58,535 nt of DNA, taken from Hominenteromicrobium sp964531265. GTDB taxonomy: Bacteria > Bacillota > Clostridia > Oscillospirales > Acutalibacteraceae. Position 1 is the stretch's first letter. Each line of letters starts with the position of its first letter. This document shows positions 26,104 through 35,073 of the stretch, one piece after another. The stretch is taken from positions 1 through 58,535 of the forward strand of contig CAZHDW010000014.1 of the NCBI GenBank assembly GCA_964531265.1, in the 5' to 3' direction. The notes under the pieces were generated by a model. It was not told the origin of the DNA. It saw nothing but the letters and a program-made list of their open reading frames with translations, and searched no databases. The position numbers were made by a program, and so were the translations under genes.

Positions 26104-27984
26104 ATGAATAGAAAGAGTTATGACCAAGCAAAAGCGTTAACTCTGCCTAAGATATTATTGATCGTTTTTCTCGATGTTCTGTCAATATCCGTTTCGTTTT
26201 TTGCCGCTCTCTGGCTGCGCTTTGAGCTCAGCTTCAGCGCTATCCCGGAGCAGTATCTCAATTGCTATCTTTCCACAATACTGATCTGGTGTGCGATAAG
26301 TGTGGTTGTTTTCGCGCTGTTTAATCTGTACAACAGCATATGGGTCTTTGTAAGTACCGGTGAGCTTTTGCGAATAGTTGCGGCGTATGTCGTGCTGTTC
26401 TTCGTTGCACTTCTCTGCATTGTTGCGGGCGGACTCAGTATGCCGCGCTCATATTATGTGATAGGCTGGATATTCAGCTTTTTCTGCACCATTGCAATAA
26501 GATTCTCATACAGAGTTCTGCGCAGCATTCGACTGATGTTCGCCGGAAATTCCGGTAAAACCAAGACGAATGTTATGATAATCGGTGCAGGCGAGGCCGG
26601 AAGGGCACTTATTACGGAGTTCAACAACAGCTCCTATATTCATGACCATGTTGCATGCCTCATTGATGATAACCCAATCAAAAATGGTAAGCGTCTCTGC
26701 GGTGTTCAGATAGTCGGCGGCCGTAATGATATCCCCGAGGCTGTAAAGCAGTATGACATCAAGAAGATCATCTATGCGATACCCTCTGCTCCTGCGGTTA
26801 CACGTAAGGAAATACTCGATATATGCGCAACTACAAATTGCCAGGTGCAGACCGTACCCGGAATGTATCAGCTCGTCAATGAGGAGGTAAATGTCAGCAA
26901 GCTCCGTCAGGTGGATGCTCAGGATCTTCTCGGCCGAGACCCGATAAAGGTGAATATCGATGAGATATTAGAGTATATTTCTGGCAAGGTAGTCATGGTT
27001 ACGGGCGGCGGCGGCTCCATCGGCAGCGAGCTCTGCCGACAGATCGCAAGTGCACGCCCGAAGCTGCTTCTAATTTTCGAAATATATGAGAACAATGCAT
27101 ATGACATTCAGATGGAACTCAAGAGAACACACCCCGAGCTCAACCTTGAGGTTCTGATCGGCTCCGTAAGAAATACGGCACGCCTTGACTATGTTCTCGG
27201 CAAGTATAAGCCGGAGCTGGTTTTCCACGCAGCGGCTCATAAGCATGTTCCTCTCATGGAGGATAGTCCGAATGAGGCTATCAAGAACAACGTTTTCGGT
27301 ACCTATAAAATGGCTCAGGCCGCAGCAAAATACGGCGTAAAGAGATTCGTCCTGATATCTACCGATAAGGCGGTTAACCCCACAAATATCATGGGTGCCT
27401 CCAAGCGTCTCTGCGAAATGGTAGTGCAGATGATGAATCGTCAGTCCGCTACGGAATTCGTTGCGGTCAGATTCGGTAATGTTCTCGGCAGTAACGGCAG
27501 TGTTATACCGCTGTTCAAAAAGCAGATAGAGGCGGGCGGCCCGGTAACGGTCACACATCCGGATATCATAAGGTATTTCATGACTATACCGGAGGCGGTC
27601 AGTCTTGTTCTTCAGGCCGGCTACTATGCAAAGGGCGGCGAGATATTCGTACTGGATATGGGCGAGCCGGTCAAGATCGACACAATGGCGAGAAATCTTA
27701 TCCGCCTTTCCGGATATGAGCCGGATGTTGATATCGAGGTCAAGTATACAGGTCTTCGCCCGGGTGAGAAGCTCTATGAGGAGTTGCTCATGAAGGAGGA
27801 AGGTCTGCAGGATACCGATAACAAGCTCATACATATCGGAAAGCCGATAGAAATGGATGACGAGCTCTTTAAGCAGCAGCTTGTCAGACTTGAAAAAGCG
27901 TATAAGGAAGAGGTCACCAATATGAAGGAGATCGTTTCCGAGATCGTCCCGACATATACGATCACGCCGAACGCAAATAAATGA
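26104..27984 (+). CDS. Membrane nucleotide-sugar 4,6-dehydratase (FlaA1/CapD/WbpM type)
   Basis: 626-residue polysaccharide biosynthesis protein. Four N-terminal membrane helices (about 15-130) precede a first Rossmann domain (VMIIGAGEAGRALI, about 155) and a C-terminal short-chain dehydrogenase domain (VMVTGGGGSIGSELCRQI, about 297). The catalytic region STDKAVNPTNIMGASKR has the Ser-Met-Lys arrangement of WbpM-type enzymes, in place of Ser-Tyr-Lys. By family it makes a UDP-4-keto-6-deoxy sugar from UDP-GlcNAc for the glycan built by the downstream genes. It has its own promoter and a strong terminator. Confidence 0.92.
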   Translation: MNRKSYDQAKALTLPKILLIVFLDVLSISVSFFAALWLRFELSFSAIPEQYLNCYLSTILIWCAISVVVFALFNLYNSIWVFVSTGELLRIVAAYVVLFFVALLCIVAGGLSMPRSYYVIGWIFSFFCTIAIRFSYRVLRSIRLMFAGNSGKTKTNVMIIGAGEAGRALITEFNNSSYIHDHVACLIDDNPIKNGKRLCGVQIVGGRNDIPEAVKQYDIKKIIYAIPSAPAVTRKEILDICATTNCQVQTVPGMYQLVNEEVNVSKLRQVDAQDLLGRDPIKVNIDEILEYISGKVVMVTGGGGSIGSELCRQIASARPKLLLIFEIYENNAYDIQMELKRTHPELNLEVLIGSVRNTARLDYVLGKYKPELVFHAAAHKHVPLMEDSPNEAIKNNVFGTYKMAQAAAKYGVKRFVLISTDKAVNPTNIMGASKRLCEMVVQMMNRQSATEFVAVRFGNVLGSNGSVIPLFKKQIEAGGPVTVTHPDIIRYFMTIPEAVSLVLQAGYYAKGGEIFVLDMGEPVKIDTMARNLIRLSGYEPDVDIEVKYTGLRPGEKLYEELLMKEEGLQDTDNKLIHIGKPIEMDDELFKQQLVRLEKAYKEEVTNMKEIVSEIVPTYTITPNANK

Positions 27985-27991
27985 TACTATC

Positions 27992-28026
27992 AGACCACTC
28001 AATGCAGCATTGAGTGGTCTTTTTTT
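27992..28026 (+). terminator. Strong intrinsic terminator after the dehydratase gene
   Basis: Perfect 13-bp stem AGACCACTCAATG / CATTGAGTGGTCT with loop CAG, then seven T. Separates the dehydratase gene from the main glycan operon. Confidence 0.95.
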
Positions 28027-28126
28027 GCAAATCCTGTCCTTTCTGTAAGGTTTACAGGGAGTATGAATATTTTTTGTGACAAATAATCCAAAATTGCACC
28101 GTGGACTGTAAATACATCTTTTTAGA

Positions 28127-28155
28127 TTGCAATTAGCGAATAAATGGTATATAAT
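28127..28155 (+). promoter_or_regulatory. Sigma-A promoter of the main surface-glycan operon
   Basis: TTGCAA (28127-28132), 17-base spacer, TATAAT (28150-28155), 39 bases before the first gene. Genes to at least 36995 follow with overlaps or short gaps. Confidence 0.83.
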
Positions 28156-28194
28156 ATATCCTGTATAAGTAGATATGATTTGAGGAAGTATCGG

Positions 28195-28692
28195 ATGAAT
28201 AAAGGTTTATTGATACTCGGTGCCGGCGGATACGGAAGAGTTGTTCGTGAAACAGCCGAAAGCATGGGTGTTTTTGATAAAATTGATTTTCTGGATGATA
28301 ATTCAGATGCGGCGATCGGAAAGCTAAGTGACTATGAATTATACAAAGAAATGTATAATTGTGCATTTGTAGCCATGGGCAGGCCGGAGCTGAGAGAGAA
28401 ATGGCTGAATGCGCTGAGGGATGCCGGATTTGAGCTTCCCTGCATAGTCAGCCCTGTGGCTTATATTTCGCCGTCCGCTATTTTGGAGGAGGGCTGCATC
28501 GTGGAGGCCATGGCAATCGTGAATACGGGAGCCAAGGTGCACAGGGGCTCACTTGTGTGCGCAGGAAGCGTGATAAATCATGATGCTGTTGTCATGGATA
28601 TATGCCAGATAGATTGCGGCGCGGTGGTGTCGGCAGGTGCGGTCGTGCCAAAGGGAACAAAGGTCTTAAGCTGTACAGTGTTCAGCAAATAA
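28195..28692 (+). CDS. NeuD/PglD-like sugar O- or N-acetyltransferase
   Basis: 165 residues. The N-terminal Rossmann-like half (LLILGAGGYGRVVRETAESMG, FLDD) is followed by left-handed beta-helix hexapeptide repeats (SPSAILEEGCIVEAMAIVNT, AGSVINHDAVV, SAGAVVPKG). The His in VINHDAVV matches the catalytic His of PglD-like enzymes. It probably acetylates an amino-sugar intermediate made by the upstream 4,6-dehydratase pathway, although no aminotransferase is present in the window. The ATG at 28195 follows GAGGAAG; the earlier in-frame ATG lies within the promoter. Confidence 0.82.
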   Translation: MNKGLLILGAGGYGRVVRETAESMGVFDKIDFLDDNSDAAIGKLSDYELYKEMYNCAFVAMGRPELREKWLNALRDAGFELPCIVSPVAYISPSAILEEGCIVEAMAIVNTGAKVHRGSLVCAGSVINHDAVVMDICQIDCGAVVSAGAVVPKGTKVLSCTVFSK

Positions 28693-28727
28693 TATTCAAA
28701 ATTATCAAATTGAGGTAGTGCATAATT

Positions 28728-29345
28728 ATGTATAAGAATTATATTAAAAGATTTATAGATATCGTTCTGTCCGGATGCGGAATAATCGTTCTTTCACCGA
28801 TCCTTCTCGTCCTTGTTATCGCAATAAAGCTCGATTCGCCGGGCCCGATACTTTTTAAACAGAAAAGAGTGGGTAAGAACAAAACACACTTCAACATATG
28901 GAAATTCCGTACAATGCGTATAGATACACCCAAGGATATGCCGACACATATGCTTCAGAATCCGGAGCAGTGGATAACGAAGGTCGGCGGCTTCCTGAGA
29001 AAGACCAGCCTGGATGAATTGCCGCAGCTATTCAATATTTTTACCGGCAAAATGTCCGTCATCGGCCCCAGACCGGCGCTGTGGAACCAGTACGATCTCA
29101 TTGAAGAACGCGACAAATACGGTGCCAACGATATTCGTCCGGGTCTTACAGGTTGGGCGCAGATAAACGGCAGGGACGAGCTGCCGATAGATGTAAAGGC
29201 AAGGCTTGACGGCGAATATGTGCAGAAGATGAGCTTCCCGTTCGATGTAAAATGCTTCTTCGGCACGATTACCTCCGTATTAAAGCATGAGGGAGTTGTC
29301 GAGGGTGGCACAGGCGCTATTGAAAAGGAGAAAACCAGCCGATGA
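28728..29345 (+). CDS. Priming phosphoglycosyl transferase (PglC/WcaJ-type)
   Basis: 205-residue monotopic bacterial sugar transferase that loads the first sugar phosphate onto undecaprenyl phosphate. A single N-terminal membrane-inserted helix (about 9-33) includes the family Ser-Pro pair (LSPILLVLV). It carries GPILFKQKRVGKN, FNIWKFRTMR, LRKTSLDELPQLFNIFTGKM with SVIGPRP, and RPGLTGWAQINGRD. The length is that of the short monofunctional family. It overlaps the next gene by four bases. Confidence 0.94.
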   Translation: MYKNYIKRFIDIVLSGCGIIVLSPILLVLVIAIKLDSPGPILFKQKRVGKNKTHFNIWKFRTMRIDTPKDMPTHMLQNPEQWITKVGGFLRKTSLDELPQLFNIFTGKMSVIGPRPALWNQYDLIEERDKYGANDIRPGLTGWAQINGRDELPIDVKARLDGEYVQKMSFPFDVKCFFGTITSVLKHEGVVEGGTGAIEKEKTSR

Positions 29346-30220
29346 AGAAGATACTTATCACCGGTGCCAACAGCTATATCGGCACATCATTTGAGAATTA
29401 CCTTAAGCAGTGGCCCTGCGACTATACGGTCGATACCGTTGATATGCTCGCCGGCTCGTGGAGGGAAAAGAGTTTTTCCGGATATGACGCCGTATTCCAT
29501 GTTGCCGGAATAGCACATTCCGATAACGGAAAGATCAGCCCCGAGCGTGCCAAGCTGTACTATGCGGTCAACACGGATCTGACTGTGGAAACGGCAAAAA
29601 AGGCAAAGGCCGACGGAGTGGGCCAGTTTGTGTTCATGAGCTCAGCAATAGTCTACGGGGACAGTGCGCCCATCGGACAGAGCAAGGTGATAACAAGGGA
29701 TACACCCGTATCCCCGAAAAACAGCTATGGCGACAGTAAGCTTCAGGCGGAAAACGGCATCTTAGAGCTTTGTGATGACGGCTTTAAGGTGGTCATTATT
29801 CGCGCCCCGATGATCTACGGCAGGGGAAGTAAGGGAAATTATCCCATTCTTTCAAAGCTTGCAAAGAAGTTGCCGATATTCCCTGTGACGGAAAACAGAA
29901 GATCGGCGCTGTATATTGAAAATCTTGCTGAGTTTATCAGACTCATGATACAGAATGAAGAGAACGGTATTTTTTGGCCGCAGAATAACGAATATATCAA
30001 TACTACGGAGCTTGTGCGAATGATAGCTGCGCTGAACGGGAAGAAAACAGCGTTTATTCCCGGATTTACCTGGCTTTTAAAGCTTCTCAGCCACGCAACG
30101 GGATTAGTAAACAAAGCTTTTGGCAATCTCACCTATGACATGAGCATCAGTGAGTACAAGTGCGATTACAGAGTGTGCGGTTTGGAAGAGTCCATAAGAA
30201 GGACTGAGGTAGATGCGTAA
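29342..30220 (+). CDS. NAD-dependent epimerase/dehydratase (extended SDR)
   Basis: 292-residue nucleotide-sugar short-chain dehydrogenase. It has a glycine-rich loop ITGANSYIGTSF, VFHVAGIAH, FVFMSSAIVYGD (catalytic Ser) and the YGDSK catalytic Tyr-Lys. It resembles GalE/WbpP-like epimerases commonly placed after a priming transferase, so it may epimerise the UDP-sugar used for priming; the exact substrate is not readable. It starts inside the end of the sugar transferase gene (ATGA) and ends on the TAATG shared with the next gene. Confidence 0.87.
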   Translation: MKKILITGANSYIGTSFENYLKQWPCDYTVDTVDMLAGSWREKSFSGYDAVFHVAGIAHSDNGKISPERAKLYYAVNTDLTVETAKKAKADGVGQFVFMSSAIVYGDSAPIGQSKVITRDTPVSPKNSYGDSKLQAENGILELCDDGFKVVIIRAPMIYGRGSKGNYPILSKLAKKLPIFPVTENRRSALYIENLAEFIRLMIQNEENGIFWPQNNEYINTTELVRMIAALNGKKTAFIPGFTWLLKLLSHATGLVNKAFGNLTYDMSISEYKCDYRVCGLEESIRRTEVDA

Positions 30221-31365
30221 TGAGTAAAACCGACGTAGTTATAATCAATTGCTTTGAAACATATGAGCAGCGAGTAAGGCTGCTGGAGCGCTTTTTCGTT
30301 GAAGCCGGTAAGTCCGTCAGAGTTATCACCTCCGACTGGGAGCATTTCAAAAAGACCGTGCGCAAGGAGTGCCCCGAGAATTATGAGCTGCTGCATGTGA
30401 GACCGTATATGAAGAATCTGTCGGCTGACAGACTGCGCTCGCATTATGATTTTGCGAAGAAGGCACTCGAACGTGCAAGGGAGCTTCAGCCGGAGCTTCT
30501 CTGGATACTTGTTCCGCCAAATGCGCTGGTCAAGTTTGCCGCTGCATATAAGCATGAATTTCCAGGAGTAAAGCTGATTTTCGACCTTATCGATATGTGG
30601 CCGGAAACCATGCCGATAGCAAAGGTAAAGGCGTTGCCGCCGTTTTCCTTCTGGAGAAATCTGCGAGACCGCAACCTGAAGGCTGCGGATGCGGTTGTGA
30701 CCGAATGCGGTCTTTATCAGACGATACTCGGCAAGGTGTGTGAAGCCGACAAGATGTACACGCTATATCTGGCAAGAGAGAGGACTCTGCCGGAATCGAG
30801 ACCGAATCCGCCCAAGGATCGCACCTCGCTGTGCTATTTGGGTTCGATAAACAATATTATCGACATTCCGCGTATAGGGCAGATAATACGCGACATAGGG
30901 GGCGCTGTCGAGCTTCATATCGTTGGTGACGGAGAAAAGCGACAGGAGCTTATAGATACGGCAAAGTCCGCCGGTGCGCAGATCATCTACCACGGAAAGG
31001 TCTACGATGCCGCCAAAAAGCAGGAGATATTCGATAGTTGCCATTACGGATTGAATGTTATGAAGGAGACTGTTTTTGTGGGGCTGACCATGAAGAGCAT
31101 GGACTACTTCGAAGCCGGCCTGCCCATCATCAATACAATCAAGGGTGATACATGGGAAATGGTCACAAAATACGGACTGGGAATTAACTTTGATAACAGC
31201 GTAGAAATTGATAGGGAAATATCGAATAAAGAATCACAGAGAAATAGAATCCGTGACTTTTTTGAACAGAATTTGACTTATGACAGATTTGCTGAAAATG
31301 TCGAGAATATTTTGCGTTCTTGTAATGCTATCGAAAAATCACACTTTACGGAGGAAATGAAATGA
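30220..31365 (+). CDS. Glycosyltransferase, family 4-like (GT-B)
   Basis: 381 residues with a GT-B fold pattern. The N-terminal domain (VVIINCFETYEQRVRLLERF) ends in LIFDLIDMWPETMP, which resembles the DxxDxxP segment of many cell-surface GT4 enzymes. The C-terminal nucleotide-sugar domain has LCYLGSINNIIDIPRI, LHIVGDGEKRQEL, IYHGKVYDAAKKQEIF and GLTMKSMDYFEAGLPII. Cytoplasmic face; adds a sugar to the lipid-linked repeat unit. The start overlaps the epimerase stop by one base, and its stop overlaps the polymerase start by four. Confidence 0.85.
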   Translation: MSKTDVVIINCFETYEQRVRLLERFFVEAGKSVRVITSDWEHFKKTVRKECPENYELLHVRPYMKNLSADRLRSHYDFAKKALERARELQPELLWILVPPNALVKFAAAYKHEFPGVKLIFDLIDMWPETMPIAKVKALPPFSFWRNLRDRNLKAADAVVTECGLYQTILGKVCEADKMYTLYLARERTLPESRPNPPKDRTSLCYLGSINNIIDIPRIGQIIRDIGGAVELHIVGDGEKRQELIDTAKSAGAQIIYHGKVYDAAKKQEIFDSCHYGLNVMKETVFVGLTMKSMDYFEAGLPIINTIKGDTWEMVTKYGLGINFDNSVEIDREISNKESQRNRIRDFFEQNLTYDRFAENVENILRSCNAIEKSHFTEEMK

Positions 31366-32942
31366 AGAAGCTACTTAGCCTGTTTGATAACTATACGCTC
31401 TATAAAACTGCATGTGTCTGCGTATTCATGCTGATCCCATCATTCTTCCTTTGCTTTTTTCCGCAAATTATCAGTATAGTAATGCTTGCTTGGGGCGCTG
31501 TGATGCTGCTGCGTGACTTGGTACATAATCGTAATTTCGCCCGACAGGCAGGAAGCATTCTGCTTACATTGTTCTGCGTGAGTTATGCAGTGACCCTGGT
31601 TCTTTATGCTGAGAACGATCTTGTTTCCACATTGCATGTTTTCTGTTGGATGATCCTCGAATTCTTTTTGCTGTTTGCGTTGGAGCATGGCAAAATCAGA
31701 ACAACTGAGGATGCTTTAAGCGAATTGTACGTCATCAACAGAGGTATATCCGTAGTGGCTCTTGTGTCCGGCATTATCAGCTTAGTGATATTCTTCATGA
31801 AGGTTTGCGTTATCATGCCCGACCCCGAGGGCTTGAATGCGTTCTGGTCAATGGGTGTTGTCAATGGCAGAAATACAGGTGTATTCAATAATGCTATTCC
31901 TTGTGCGAATGCAATGTTCGTAGGAATAGCGGCATCGCTCTTTAATATCTGTCATCCGAAGAGCCACGGCTGTAGAAAGGCTTATTATGCCGTAGTTGCG
32001 TTCGTCGCGGTTTTGTGCATGCTGACCACTGTAACAAGAACATATACCTACGGAGCATATCTTCTTTTCTTTGTTGCAAGCTTTGTGGGCGGATATCAGT
32101 TCGTTCTCCGTAAATACGGTGCTTCGTTTTTGAAAATTGCAGCAGTATTTTTGTTTTCGATTTGTGTATGCGCAGCATTTATTCTGACCACCAATGTCGC
32201 CAAGAGCGTTGCGGTAAACTCCATCAGCGGCATAGAGATGAAGCCCGTAATTCTGAATGAAGAGGGCTTCGAAAATCACAATAATTCCGATTCCGAAGAC
32301 GATGCTGAAACAATCCTTGAAGACAAAGAGGCTCTCAGCGAGGAAATAGCTGCTCAGTTCGGATTGAGCGGAGAGATAACCTTGGATCGTGAGGAGCTGG
32401 ACAGGCTCCCGAGCTTCCTTTTCCCGAGAGATGAGCTGTGGAAGGTTGCTCTCGAGGTAATACCCAATTCACCTGTTTTCGGCTTTACTTCCGGCAATCG
32501 AAGCTCAACATCCCTTGAGTACGGAACATCGGAATACTTTATCGAAAACTGGACAACGGGAATTCCGACTTATCACAATGCTTATTTTGATATTGCTGTT
32601 TCGGCAGGATTGCTGGGATTGATACTCATGCTGCTCTTTATTGCAGTGCATGTAGTTAGAGTTCTTAAGCTTATTTTCACTAAAGCGATCACTGTGGAGA
32701 AGGTCTCCTCGCTTTTCTGCATAGGCGTGTTAATGGCATATTTGGCTTGTCATGTGTTTGTTACGAGCATGTTCTTTGGAGTACTGTGCTTCTCGAATGT
32801 TTCTGTTTGTCTGTATTTCTGGGTGTTGCTCGGCGTCGCTTCAAAAATATACGATATAGAAACCGAAAAGCGCGGCACATTGTCCTTGCAGAAGGTTATT
32901 GATAAGCTGATGAGGAATAAAGTTGCTAAAAAGGAGAGATAA
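31362..32942 (+). CDS. O-antigen/capsule polymerase-like membrane protein (Wzy-like)
   Basis: 526-residue polytopic membrane protein with about ten helices. A large, acidic, probably extracellular loop (about 295-395; ENHNNSDSEDDAETILEDKE then LPSFLFPRDELWKVALEVI) sits before the last helices. Topology and position, between glycosyltransferases and upstream of a Wzx-like flippase, fit Wzy, which polymerises repeat units outside the membrane. Wzy proteins share little sequence, so this rests on context plus the loop motif HNAYFDIAVSAGLLGLILM typical of O-antigen ligase/polymerase families. Coupled on both sides. Confidence 0.78.
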   Translation: MKKLLSLFDNYTLYKTACVCVFMLIPSFFLCFFPQIISIVMLAWGAVMLLRDLVHNRNFARQAGSILLTLFCVSYAVTLVLYAENDLVSTLHVFCWMILEFFLLFALEHGKIRTTEDALSELYVINRGISVVALVSGIISLVIFFMKVCVIMPDPEGLNAFWSMGVVNGRNTGVFNNAIPCANAMFVGIAASLFNICHPKSHGCRKAYYAVVAFVAVLCMLTTVTRTYTYGAYLLFFVASFVGGYQFVLRKYGASFLKIAAVFLFSICVCAAFILTTNVAKSVAVNSISGIEMKPVILNEEGFENHNNSDSEDDAETILEDKEALSEEIAAQFGLSGEITLDREELDRLPSFLFPRDELWKVALEVIPNSPVFGFTSGNRSSTSLEYGTSEYFIENWTTGIPTYHNAYFDIAVSAGLLGLILMLLFIAVHVVRVLKLIFTKAITVEKVSSLFCIGVLMAYLACHVFVTSMFFGVLCFSNVSVCLYFWVLLGVASKIYDIETEKRGTLSLQKVIDKLMRNKVAKKER

Positions 32943-33928
32943 TGATGCCTGATATCACAGTGATAGTACCTGTGTACAACGGCAAACGGTATATTGAAAA
33001 AGTAGTTTCGACTCTGTCGGCACAGACAATGAGCGGCTTTGAGGTTCTGTTCGTTGATGACGGCTCCACGGATGGCTCTGCTGAAATGTTCGACGAGCTT
33101 TTGTTGAAGGATATGCCCTTTTCATGCAGAGTGATTCATCAAAAAAACGGTGGAGTAAGCTCGGCGAGAAACACCGGACTGCGAAATGCAGCAGGGAAAT
33201 ATGTGTGCTTTGTTGATGTCGATGACCAGATAGCGGCGGATTATTTGGAGACACTGCTGTCTGCGATAACTTCCACCGGTCAGCGTGTTGCTGTGGCCCA
33301 CATTACCAGAGACGCCAGTGATCTTTTGAATTCCGGTGCAGCCGATACTATCGTATGGAAATCATCAGATTTTTTACGTGAATTCCTTTATCGCGGAATC
33401 AAATACTCAATTTGTGCATGCATGTTCGAAAAAGACTGCTTTATCGGAAATGAGCTGTTCTTTCCGGAGGGATATCGGTACAGCGAGGACGTATATGTTC
33501 TTTGGCAGCTTTTTGCCAGGGAGCAGCAGATTGCCGAAATCCACAGAAAGCTGTATTTGTATTATGATAATCCGTATTCTGCTATGAATCAGAAGATAGA
33601 TATTCGCCGCATGGATGCTATTAAGCTGATGAAAAAGCTTGAATCCATTCTCGGTGATCTGTCTCCGGAGTTTGCACCGGAATTTAAGCAGTATGCGGTT
33701 GCAAGGCATCATTGGTCTATTTTGTGGCAGGCCGCAATGATGATCGGTAATTATCGTGAATTTACCGAGTATTGCAGAGAGTTTGCCATGAAAGAGGAAT
33801 TGAAAAAATTATTGACGTACCCGGAAGCAAGGATCTCTTTGTCTTCCCGAATATATCTTGTTTCTCCGTGGATGTACTATCGTTTGCTGAGAATTTACAT
33901 GAAACTGACGAATAAATATGGAGGGTGA
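32942..33928 (+). CDS. Glycosyltransferase family 2
   Basis: 328-residue GT-A glycosyltransferase. The N-terminal catalytic domain has ITVIVPVYNGKRYIEKVVST, VLFVDDGSTDGSAEMFDELL, QKNGGVSSARNTGL and the metal-binding DxD-type VDVDDQI (about 95). FPEGYRYSEDVYVLWQLFA carries the acceptor-side Glu-Asp motif. The C-terminus is helical. It adds a sugar to the growing repeat unit at the cytoplasmic face. Its start overlaps the polymerase stop by one base (TAATG). Confidence 0.93.
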   Translation: MMPDITVIVPVYNGKRYIEKVVSTLSAQTMSGFEVLFVDDGSTDGSAEMFDELLLKDMPFSCRVIHQKNGGVSSARNTGLRNAAGKYVCFVDVDDQIAADYLETLLSAITSTGQRVAVAHITRDASDLLNSGAADTIVWKSSDFLREFLYRGIKYSICACMFEKDCFIGNELFFPEGYRYSEDVYVLWQLFAREQQIAEIHRKLYLYYDNPYSAMNQKIDIRRMDAIKLMKKLESILGDLSPEFAPEFKQYAVARHHWSILWQAAMMIGNYREFTEYCREFAMKEELKKLLTYPEARISLSSRIYLVSPWMYYRLLRIYMKLTNKYGG

Positions 33929-33932
33929 CAAA

Positions 33933-35051
33933 ATGAAGACAATAGCTTTTTATCTTCCACAGTTCCACGCTATTCCCGAAAATGATGCGTGGTGGGGAAA
34001 GGGCTTTACCGAATGGGTAAATGTTAAGAAGGCAACACCGCTGTTTGACGGACATTATCAGCCGCGTGTTCCGAAGAATGAGAATTATTATTGCCTGCTT
34101 GATAAAGATGTGCTTAAGTGGCAGACGGATATAGCTAAGGAGTATGGCGTTTACGGCTTCTGCTTCTATCATTATTGGTTTGACGGACATCTTCTTCTTG
34201 AAAAGCCAATGGAAATGCTTTTGAAGGAGAAGGATATCGATTTCCCGTTCTGCGTCTGTTGGGCAAATGAGCACTGGACAAACGCATGGGTATCCAAGAA
34301 GGACAATATTCTGATTGCTCAGCGCTACGGCGGCCGAAAAGAGTGGGAGGAGCATTTCAACTACCTGCTGCCGTTTTTGAAGGATCCGAGATATATCAAA
34401 AACAACGGAAAGCCGCTGGTTATTCTGTATCGTCCCGAGATCGTCGATTGCCTGAACGATATGCTCGATTGCTGGCAGGAGCTGGCTGTGAAAAACGGTC
34501 TGCCCGGCCTTGAGTTCGGATATCAACAGATATTGTTTGACTTGGCGAAGGATAAGGATGACAGCAGATTTACCTACAATATTGAATATCAGCCCGCATA
34601 CGCGGTTTACGATATGACCAAGGAAAACTTCAAGTTCCTGCGCTCGGTCAAGAGAAAGCTGACAGGCGTTCTCCAGAAAATCGGCATCAATATCGAGCAG
34701 GTAAGGCCGCAGGGTCTTATTAAGCGCGATTATGACCGGGTATGGAATGCTGTTTTGGACAGAAAGCCGACGTCGGAAAAGAGTGTTCCCGGAGCGTTTG
34801 TTGATTGGGACAATACTCCGAGAAAACAGGAAAGAGGCAGTGTTTTTGTAGGTGCAAGTCCTGAAAAATTCGAGCACTATATGACGGAACAGATTCGCAG
34901 AACAAAAGAAGTATACCATCAGGACATGCTGTTCCTGTTCGCATGGAACGAATGGGCAGAGGGTGGATATATGGAGCCTGACGAGCGTTATGGTTTTGCG
35001 TATTTGGAAGCATTGCGTAATGCACTTAGAGCAAACGGTGAAGAAATTTGA
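33933..35051 (+). CDS. WbsX-like protein (GH99-like domain glycosyltransferase)
   Basis: 372 residues matching the WbsX family found in O-antigen and capsule loci. It opens with TIAFYLPQFHAIPENDAWWG, then GFTEWVNVKKATPLF, GFCFYHYWFDGHLLLEKPM, FCVCWANEHWTNAW, and ends with LFLFAWNEWAEGGYMEPD. Members have a GH99-like TIM barrel and are usually annotated as lipopolysaccharide glycosyltransferases; biochemical proof is limited. The ATG at 33933 lies seven bases after GGAGG; an ATG at 33918 is within the preceding gene and less likely. The start is just past the GT2 stop. Confidence 0.88.
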   Translation: MKTIAFYLPQFHAIPENDAWWGKGFTEWVNVKKATPLFDGHYQPRVPKNENYYCLLDKDVLKWQTDIAKEYGVYGFCFYHYWFDGHLLLEKPMEMLLKEKDIDFPFCVCWANEHWTNAWVSKKDNILIAQRYGGRKEWEEHFNYLLPFLKDPRYIKNNGKPLVILYRPEIVDCLNDMLDCWQELAVKNGLPGLEFGYQQILFDLAKDKDDSRFTYNIEYQPAYAVYDMTKENFKFLRSVKRKLTGVLQKIGINIEQVRPQGLIKRDYDRVWNAVLDRKPTSEKSVPGAFVDWDNTPRKQERGSVFVGASPEKFEHYMTEQIRRTKEVYHQDMLFLFAWNEWAEGGYMEPDERYGFAYLEALRNALRANGEEI

Positions 35052-35073
35052 ATTAATTGAGAAGGAATGAATT

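Noticed and set aside
27070..28002. 310-codon minus-strand open frame opposite the 4,6-dehydratase
   Set aside because: It crosses the strong plus-strand terminator and lies over conserved dehydratase motifs; it is a shadow frame.
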